NCBI GenBank assembly: GCA_035296965.1
Contig: DATGZX010000187.1
Span: forward strand, 1 to 5,930
Length of the DNA stretch: 5,930 bases
Origin: DATGZX01 sp035296965
Lineage (GTDB): Bacteria > Planctomycetota > Planctomycetia > Gemmatales > Gemmataceae
Direction of reading: 5' to 3'
Part shown: positions 1 through 3,715 of the stretch, in pieces
Layout: every line of letters begins with the position of its first letter
Numbering within the stretch: the first letter of the stretch is position 1
The notes under the pieces: generated by a model
Databases searched by the model: none
Seen by the model: the letters and a program-made list of their open reading frames with translations, nothing else
Told to the model about the DNA's origin: nothing
Position numbers and translations under genes: made by a program

Positions 1-438
1 CTGCAAATGACAGTGGGACAAAAGCGGCCGGGTGACACCATCCATCTGCTGGTGGTGCGTGACAGCAAACCGACGAACATTGCGGTAACGCTGGCCGCGC
101 TGGGCAAGGGCAAAGGCACTGAGACCGCCGCCGGCGACCACGGGAAAGCCCGCTGGGGGCTGAGTCTCGCCGACTTGACCCCGGACGTCCGCAATGAACT
201 GCAACCGCGAAAATCGGTTCAAGGCGCCATTGTCGAGGACGTCCAGCCCGGCAGTCCGGCCGATAACGCGGGCTTGCAGCGTGGGGACGTCATCATGGAA
301 GTGAACCGGCGCGCGGTGAAATCCTCGGCCGAGGTGGCAGAGGCGTTGTCCAGCGTGCCGAGCGGTCAGGATGCGCTGGTGCTTGTATGGTCGAACGGGG
401 GCAGCACCTTCCGCGTGTTACATCCGGCGCAAGGCTAG
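1..438 (+). CDS. Do/HtrA-type serine protease, C-terminal fragment (last PDZ domain)
   Basis: The reading frame is open from the first base and ends at TAG 436-438, leaving 145 residues of a gene that starts outside the window. Fragment residues 1-34 resemble the tail of a PDZ domain (PGDTIHLLVVRD, then a strand NIAVTLAAL). A charged Gly/Lys linker follows at about 35-50. A complete PDZ domain occupies about 51-141: it opens with the ligand-loop-like RWGLSL, continues with GAIVEDVQPGSPADNAGLQRGD and VIMEVNRRAV, and ends in LVLVWSNGGSTFRVL. Two tandem PDZ domains at the C-terminus are the known arrangement of DegP/DegQ/MucD-like periplasmic proteases, which degrade or chaperone misfolded envelope proteins. 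The trypsin-like catalytic domain is not in the window, so protease activity is inferred from the PDZ order. A PDZ-only protein cannot be excluded. A candidate terminator lies 36 bases downstream. Confidence 0.85.
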   Translation: MQMTVGQKRPGDTIHLLVVRDSKPTNIAVTLAALGKGKGTETAAGDHGKARWGLSLADLTPDVRNELQPRKSVQGAIVEDVQPGSPADNAGLQRGDVIMEVNRRAVKSSAEVAEALSSVPSGQDALVLVWSNGGSTFRVLHPAQG

Positions 439-474
439 GCCAAGGCTAGCGCGTCCCGAGTTAGCGCGAATGGC

Positions 475-527
475 TGCGCGCTGTGTTCGGCCCGGCGTTG
501 AGCTGGGTTGGACGCAGCGCGCATTTT
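475..527 (+). terminator. Candidate intrinsic terminator of the HtrA-like gene
   Basis: The arms 475-485 and 513-523 form an 11-bp stem (TGCGCGCTG against CAGCGCGCA plus two more pairs, one of them G-T), followed directly by TTTT at 524-527. The loop carries a nested 6-bp hairpin, 491-496 with 502-507, again with one G-T pair. The place, 36 bases after the stop codon, fits a terminator. The loop is longer than usual and the T-run is short, so it may be only partly efficient. Confidence 0.45.
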
Positions 528-584
528 CCGCAACGCTTGGCAATCAACATGGCAATTAACATGTGATTATCGAGCGCTTACTAA

Positions 585-590
585 TATAGT
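585..590 (+). promoter_or_regulatory. Possible -10 element for the DUF1801-type gene
   Basis: TATAGT matches the sigma70 -10 consensus at five of six positions and lies in the only AT-rich patch between the upstream terminator and the DUF1801-type gene. I see no good -35 hexamer at the right distance. If used, transcription would begin near 597 and give a leader of about 113 bases that contains both hairpins described separately. Confidence 0.25.
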
Positions 591-625
591 GCCATCGTAC
601 CTTTTCTGTGCTAGAACAGGTCTCA

Positions 626-663
626 TAAATGGTTCGGAAGCCGTGCCCTACCCAACCCATTTA
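626..663 (+). other. Stem-loop in the leader of the DUF1801-type gene
   Basis: TAAATGG at 626-632 pairs with CCATTTA at 657-663, and TT 633-634 can pair with AA 654-655 after a one-base bulge at 656. The 19-base loop contains a small CGG-AAG-CCG hairpin. It lies just upstream of the hairpin that covers the ribosome binding site. Function is unknown; a stem of this size can arise by chance. Confidence 0.3.
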
Positions 664-679
664 AGAGAACAGTTTTAGG

Positions 680-705
680 CTCCCTGTGCCAACGTCAGGG
701 AGGAG
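680..705 (+). promoter_or_regulatory. Hairpin covering the Shine-Dalgarno site of the DUF1801-type gene
   Basis: CTCCCTG at 680-686 is perfectly complementary to CAGGGAG at 696-702, with a 9-base loop. The right arm is part of the Shine-Dalgarno sequence GGGAGGAG (698-705), which stands four bases before ATG 710. Folding would hide most of the ribosome binding site, so it could limit translation. The pairing is seen directly; the regulatory role is inference, because any SD-rich sequence can find a CT-rich partner nearby. Confidence 0.4.
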
Positions 706-709
706 TGCG

Positions 710-1189
710 ATGAAGACAGCCGTAAAGGTCACTCGGTCAGCATCAGCTGATGCCGAAAAGCAGCTCAAAAGCTTCGTCGACAAATTCGAGCCGAAGAACC
801 GGGCTTTGATTCGCGCGGTGCGCAAGGCGATGTAGAAGCGTTTGCCTACTGCAAACGAACTGGTTTACGATAACTACAACTTCTTCGTTATAGGTTACTG
901 TTCGACGGAACGCCCGTCCGATTGCATTGTTTCTGTCGCAGCCGCAGCAAACGGAGTGGGTCTGTCCTTCTACCGCGGTGCCAGCCTTCCCGATCCACAC
1001 AAGATACTGCTCGGCTCGGGCAATCAAAATCGTTTCATCCGTTTGGGATCGGTTGAGGTATTGAGCCGTCCCGAGGTCGAGGCGCTCATCGAGGCTGCCG
1101 TTGCTCAGGCCAAAACGCCTCTGCCGGGGAGCGGCGGCGGAAAGCTCATCATCCGCTCAATTTCAGCGAAGCAGAGGCCCCGCCGATAG
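710..1189 (+). pseudogene. DUF1801-type protein interrupted by an in-frame TAG at codon 42
   Basis: ATG 710 has a strong ribosome binding site (GGGAGGAG, four-base spacing) and opens a frame of 41 codons ending in TAG at 833-835. The same frame then continues without a break to TAG 1187-1189. Read through, the product would be about 159 residues: a charged N-terminal segment (AEKQLKSFVDKFEPKNRALI), then KRLPTANELVYDNYNFFVIG, ERPSDCIVSVAAAANGV, a GASLPDPHKILLGSG segment, VLSRPEVEALIEAAV, and the C-terminus LIIRSISAKQRPRR. This order matches my knowledge of small DUF1801-domain proteins, whose function is not established. Both sides of the TAG are in register and well preserved, which points to a recent nonsense change (a lysine or glutamine codon would need one base). 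Alternatives are a sequencing error, suppression, or restart at TTG 842, which has no clear ribosome binding site. Confidence 0.75.
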
Positions 1190-1257
1190 TCAGCGGAGTA
1201 GCCGTGCCTTGAGGTGGTGAAAGTCCGGGAGCATTACACGAGTGACGCCTTTGAAGA

Positions 1258-1298
1258 ATTGTCATCCCGAACGAAGCCACTTCGTTCGGGATGACAAT
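1258..1298. repeat. Perfect 19-bp palindrome with 3-base loop
   Basis: Bases 1258-1276 are the exact reverse complement of 1280-1298, with only CCA between them. The arm begins ATTGTCATCCCGAACGAAG. It lies between two convergent genes, where it could act as a two-way transcription barrier, but no T-run follows on the + strand, so it is not a classical terminator. A shorter 9-bp inverted repeat, AAAGTCCGG 1220-1228 with CCGGACTTT 1322-1330, encloses it. The arm resembles the dispersed GTCATCC...CGAAG palindromes I associate with intergenic regions of acidobacterial genomes, so it is probably one copy of a REP-like family. Only one copy is in this window. Confidence 0.75.
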
Positions 1299-1348
1299 AT
1301 CTGGGAAAATGAAGAGCGAGGCCGGACTTTGACCGCGGGCAAAATCGA

Positions 1349-1372
1349 GTTGAGCACTCAACGTTGAGCACT
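1349..1372. repeat. GTTGAGCACT direct repeat with internal palindrome
   Basis: GTTGAGCACT occurs at 1349-1358 and again at 1363-1372. The junction CTCAACGTTGAG (1357-1368) is a perfect 12-base palindrome, and GTTGAG-CA-CTCAAC (1349-1362) is another. The element lies in the same convergent gap as the 19-bp palindrome. It may be a short simple repeat family or a decayed hairpin repeat; I see no coding or promoter role. Confidence 0.5.
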
Positions 1373-1481
1373 AAAAAACGAGCGCCAGGCGTTCAAGCGG
1401 GTCGTGGTTCTTGGAAAGTGCCGCCGGCACACACAACATAACAGGCTTACAGCGGAAACAAAGTTTGGGCCCGGCTCAATC

Positions 1482-2135
1482 TCATCTGGCGGTGATGAAA
1501 GCGCCGGTGGTCGCGTTAATCACACCGATGCCCTTCTTGTCCTTCTCGCTCGTGCCGTAAATGACATACCAGACGGGCACGTTCACCTTCCGATCCTTGA
1601 GCAACACGTACATGATGGACTGCTTCGGATCCTTCTTTAGGATGGCGTCGCCTCCATGTTGCTGCGCCGTGGCGAAGGCCTTATCCGTATCGGTTTTCAG
1701 CAGGTACTGTGAAAAGATGAGACTGGCGGATTGGGCGTTATAGGCATTGTCGGCCCCCTCGGTTGAAACTCCGAACGGCGGCGCATCCGGCCGACGGCTT
1801 CCCGAGCAAACGATGGTCTTGACGGACCGGCGAGCGGGCGAGGCAAAGTAGCCTCGCCAGATGGTTGATTTTCCATCCTGGCCGGTGGTTTCCGGGGTGA
1901 CGACAGATTCCAAACGAGCCGGCTGAACATCTGGCGACCACTTCATGGCCAGACCCATCATTCGATTGAATGCCGCCTGACCGGTGTAAAGCACGGAGTC
2001 CTTACTCTCCGGCGGCGCGGCGGTGGCCGGCGTGGGCGTGCTCTCCTTCGCCTTATTCTCGTTTGAGCTACACCCTGCTGTCAGGATCGAAACGCTGATT
2101 ACACTAAGGGCGAATGCCAGACGATGAAATTTCAT
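1482..2135 (-). CDS. Predicted lipoprotein of unknown function
   Basis: The gene encodes 217 residues. ATG at 2133-2135 is preceded on the minus strand by GGAGG (2144-2148) with eight bases of spacing, which fixes the start. Residues 1-22 are a lipoprotein signal peptide: MKFHR, a hydrophobic stretch LAFALSVISVSI, and the lipobox LTAG-C with Cys22 as the lipidation site. Residues 23-45 are a low-complexity Ser/Thr/Pro/Ala linker. The rest (about 46-217) looks like a soluble globular domain. It includes a WRGYFASPARRSVKTIVCSG stretch, a helical AYNAQSASLIFSQYLLKTD segment, and a C-terminus VPVWYVIYGTSEKDKKGIGVINATTGAFI. That last part recalls the strand-turn 'DA.TG' ending of PepSY-like domains, but the likeness is too weak to name a family. 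It is expected to be anchored to a membrane, facing the periplasm or outside. It is transcribed alone, convergent to the DUF1801-type gene and divergent from the zinc-ribbon gene. Confidence 0.88.
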   Translation of the reverse strand: MKFHRLAFALSVISVSILTAGCSSNENKAKESTPTPATAAPPESKDSVLYTGQAAFNRMMGLAMKWSPDVQPARLESVVTPETTGQDGKSTIWRGYFASPARRSVKTIVCSGSRRPDAPPFGVSTEGADNAYNAQSASLIFSQYLLKTDTDKAFATAQQHGGDAILKKDPKQSIMYVLLKDRKVNVPVWYVIYGTSEKDKKGIGVINATTGAFITAR

Positions 2136-2188
2136 ACTCCGTTCCTCCAGGAATGTCTTGAGCCCATATCCTCTCTTACCACAAGGCA

Positions 2189-2207
2189 GATCACGTCCGC
2201 CGTGATC
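2189..2207. promoter_or_regulatory. Dyad GATCACG-N5-CGTGATC upstream of the lipoprotein gene
   Basis: Two perfect 7-base half-sites are separated by five bases, and the dyad ends 54 bases before the lipoprotein start. It could be an operator for a dimeric regulator or a small hairpin in the leader RNA. A second dyad with the same TCACG/CGTGA core lies at 2357-2374, near the divergent gene. Confidence 0.4.
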
Positions 2208-2356
2208 CGGCCCCGTTTAAATAGGGATCTACTTTTTCAGCTCTGAATTTGCCCGAATTGTACTGCTTGTGAGTGCTTTTGCAAGGCCAAAGCCGCATCC
2301 GCGAAAGAGCTAGGACGCGTTACCCTCCGGAGTTCAAGTGCTTCTGCCGCCTTCAC

Positions 2357-2374
2357 GTCACGCTGATGCGTGAC
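2357..2374. promoter_or_regulatory. Dyad GTCACGC-N4-GCGTGAC upstream of the zinc-ribbon gene
   Basis: Perfect 7-base half-sites surround a TGAT loop, 71 bases before ATG 2446. The inner core is TCACG-N6-CGTGA, against TCACG-N5-CGTGA in the dyad near the lipoprotein gene. It could be a regulator site or an RNA hairpin. The one-base difference in spacing argues slightly against identical protein binding. Confidence 0.35.
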
Positions 2375-2445
2375 CGGCGATACAGCAAGTTGTAACCAGG
2401 GAGAGGAGAATAATTGCAGCATCCGAGCTGCGGTGGAGGTTTGAA

Positions 2446-3081
2446 ATGCTCGGCAAATGCACCAACCCTTCGTGCTCCGCCTCCTTTCGCTATCTGCAAG
2501 AGGGGGTACTTTTTCGACTGGAAGTTGACCCTGCTCTCCGACTACCCAATCCCAAGCAGCCGGAATATTACTGGCTGTGCCATAGCTGCGCATCAGCCAT
2601 GACGTTGCGTCTCAGCCGGGAGGGTAAAGTGATACCGGTTCCGCAATCAGCGCGGGTCGATAGTAGCCGCGATAGTCGGCGTCAGGGTGGGCGCCCAAGT
2701 GGCCGCCAGGGCCCTGATTTTATCCCGTCAAAGCCGCAGAATGGGCTATTGCTTACCGGCGTTCACTTCGCCACAGAAAGACATCACAGAAGTAGAAGCA
2801 AGGGAGCGGCGGCTGGTGAAGACGACACCATGTCGGCTGACTGGGACGACCACGCTGACGTAGTTGCAGCCGGGTCGAGTTGCCCTTCGCCCGAATGCGG
2901 CGAATTAGCGCTTGCCTGGGGTCCAGCAGACCGAAGCGGAAGCGACCATGCGGTACCGCGGGAGTTTACCTGCCTGCGCTCCGAAATCAACTTTGCCGTC
3001 CCTGAATTTGCCGCCCCTAATCAAAATGAGCTGATTTTTCAGGGCGCGCCCAGGAACTGGCCGAGGATTCAAGCCGCGTAG
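2446..3081 (+). CDS. Protein with two zinc-ribbon-like modules, unknown function
   Basis: The gene encodes 211 residues. ATG 2446 follows GGAGG (2435-2439) with six bases of spacing, a clear start. Module one, about residues 1-65, has Cys5-X4-Cys10 and Cys45-X2-Cys48 with conserved-looking flanks (MLGKCTNPSC, FRYLQEGVLFRLEVD, EYYWLCHSCASAMTLRL). This four-cysteine pattern suggests a zinc ribbon, and small proteins starting this way are in my memory common hypothetical proteins of Acidobacteriota. Residues 66-128 are polar, Arg/Ser/Gly-rich and probably disordered. Module two, about 146-200, has Cys146-X4-Cys151 (CPSPECGELALAWGP) and FTCLRSEINFAVPE, where Cys176 is followed by Ser179 in place of the expected fourth cysteine. 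Met129 opens module two in frame, so two once-separate small genes may have joined. There is no signal peptide or membrane segment, so it should be cytoplasmic. The DUF2934 gene follows after 51 bases and is probably co-transcribed. The biochemical role is unknown. Confidence 0.7.
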   Translation: MLGKCTNPSCSASFRYLQEGVLFRLEVDPALRLPNPKQPEYYWLCHSCASAMTLRLSREGKVIPVPQSARVDSSRDSRRQGGRPSGRQGPDFIPSKPQNGLLLTGVHFATERHHRSRSKGAAAGEDDTMSADWDDHADVVAAGSSCPSPECGELALAWGPADRSGSDHAVPREFTCLRSEINFAVPEFAAPNQNELIFQGAPRNWPRIQAA

Positions 3082-3132
3082 CCGCGTCAACCCTAGCCGT
3101 CAACCATTGCCCACAAAGGGGGTGACATCACC

Positions 3133-3336
3133 ATGAAGCGCACACAGACAATACCGCCTGCGTTACCGACAGCCCCACCACCAACCGAATCTGCCAGTGC
3201 GGTTCAAGAGCAAATTCGCCGTCGTGCCTACGAACTGTACGAAGAACGCCGAAGAGCCGATGGGCGCGATCTAGAGGATTGGCTGCAAGCCGAGTCGGAG
3301 GTGACTCAGCAGAAGGCGAAGACGGCCGCCGCATAG
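3133..3336 (+). CDS. DUF2934 family small protein
   Basis: The gene encodes 67 residues. ATG 3133 follows a strong purine-rich ribosome binding site (AAAGGGGGTGA, 3115-3125) with seven bases of spacing. Residues 1-22 are Pro/Thr/Ala-rich and probably disordered. Residues 24-57 carry the recognisable DUF2934 core: EQIRRRAYELYEERRRADGR followed by DLEDWLQAESEV, which forms a charged helix, a turn and a Trp-containing amphipathic end. The tail is Lys/Ala-rich. DUF2934 proteins are short, without known enzyme activity, and many are found in Acidobacteriota and Proteobacteria; their function is not established. It has no signal peptide or membrane segment. It lies 51 bases after the double zinc-ribbon gene on the same strand, so the two may form a small operon. 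No strong terminator follows, only a poor GC-rich stem with TTTT near 3340-3358. Confidence 0.88.
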   Translation: MKRTQTIPPALPTAPPPTESASAVQEQIRRRAYELYEERRRADGRDLEDWLQAESEVTQQKAKTAAA

Positions 3337-3388
3337 AACCGGACCGCCGGGGCCTTTTGCTCCTGTCCGATGTCAGTTCTCCGTCTGA

Positions 3389-3458
3389 TGGAGCGCGGGC
3401 GTCCCGGCCCGGCCAGTGGATGCCTGCGAGGGGCCGGGCCAGGACGCCCGGCGCTCCA
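3389..3458. repeat. Large imperfect inverted repeat (REP-like hairpin)
   Basis: The left arm 3389-3414 (TGGAGCGC, GGGCGTCC, GGCCCGGCC in blocks) is complementary to the right arm 3432-3458, with one mismatch (C3405/A3441) and one bulged base (G3450), around a 17-base loop. The stem is almost entirely G-C and would be very stable in RNA or single-stranded DNA. No T-run follows, so a classical terminator is unlikely, though it could protect or end the upstream zinc-ribbon/DUF2934 transcript. Its form, a GGAGCGC-type palindrome in a gap, suggests a dispersed intergenic repeat. Confidence 0.7.
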
Positions 3459-3485
3459 CTGTCCGTATTTCAGCAAAACCGGGTG

Positions 3486-3516
3486 CCCACCCTGGACGTT
3501 CGTCGTCCAGGTTGGG
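3486..3516. repeat. 13-bp hairpin with TTCGT loop
   Basis: Bases 3486-3498 (CCCACCCTGGACG) pair with 3504-3516 (CGTCCAGGTTGGG) with a single mismatch, C3490/T3512. The loop is TTCGT, similar to stable UUCG-type loops. It lies 27 bases after the larger inverted repeat and differs from it in sequence, so it is a second, separate repeat type. No T-run follows. Confidence 0.6.
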
Positions 3517-3631
3517 ATTCCACGCCATTGTCAAAGGTTGGGATTTTCTTCGAGTCCTCTGAACTCCCCGCTCCCACAACCGCCCGGAAACCTCGCACCG
3601 CCGTAACCCCCAGCGCCCGTTTGCATCCAAA

Positions 3632-3660
3632 TTTAAAGAGGCGCTTTCGCATGCTATACT
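3632..3660 (+). promoter_or_regulatory. Sigma70-type promoter with extended -10 for the S41 peptidase gene
   Basis: TATACT at 3655-3660 matches the -10 consensus at five of six positions and is preceded by TGC, giving an extended -10. TTTAAA at 3632-3637 matches -35 at four of six positions with the ideal 17-base spacing. Transcription would begin near 3667. This leaves about 49 bases of leader before ATG 3716 and makes the in-frame GTG at 3674, only a few bases from the predicted RNA start, an unlikely start codon. Confidence 0.6.
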
Positions 3661-3715
3661 GGCGTCAGATGGGGTGGCTGGGGCCCTCGACGTCCCTGCC
3701 CGAGGATGTCGAAAC

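Larger units (their letters stand above)
2136..2445. other. Divergent intergenic region (310 bp)
   Basis: This gap holds the start signals of both the lipoprotein gene (-) and the zinc-ribbon gene (+). I can support two ribosome binding sites (GGAGG complement at 2144-2148; GGAGG at 2435-2439) and two short perfect dyads, listed separately. An AT-rich TTTAAATA at 2216-2223 might be part of the minus-strand promoter, but no good -10/-35 pair is visible on either strand. Nothing in the gap looks like a gene. Confidence 0.6.
3337..3715. other. Repeat-rich intergenic region before the S41 peptidase gene (379 bp)
   Basis: No convincing gene is present. The first part (to about 3545) holds two hairpin-forming repeats, at 3389-3458 and 3486-3516, and a 10-bp direct repeat GGTTGGGATT at 3510-3519 and 3536-3545. 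The middle (about 3546-3630) is C-rich with no recognised structure. The end contains the promoter and ribosome binding site of the S41 peptidase gene. Frames open across this gap are Pro/Arg/Ser-rich and overlap the repeats, so I treat them as chance. Confidence 0.65.

Noticed and set aside
430..449. Direct repeat CAAGGCTAG twice over the stop codon of the HtrA-like gene
   Set aside because: It is short, imperfect beyond nine bases and has no further copies here. It is probably local slippage or chance.
842..1189. Independent short gene starting at TTG 842
   Set aside because: There is no clear ribosome binding site, and the upstream 41 codons are in the same frame with family-like sequence and a strong start signal. 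It is better read as the 3' part of an interrupted gene.
2414..2602. TTG-started 62-codon frame preceded by a good purine tract (GAGAGGAG)
   Set aside because: It overlaps the zinc-ribbon gene in a different frame, and the latter has conserved-looking cysteine motifs and its own GGAGG. The product shows nothing recognisable.
3340..3358. Possible terminator directly after the DUF2934 gene (CCGG...CCGG stem and TTTT)
   Set aside because: The best stem I can pair is only about four base pairs and does not sit directly against the T-run, so I did not call it.
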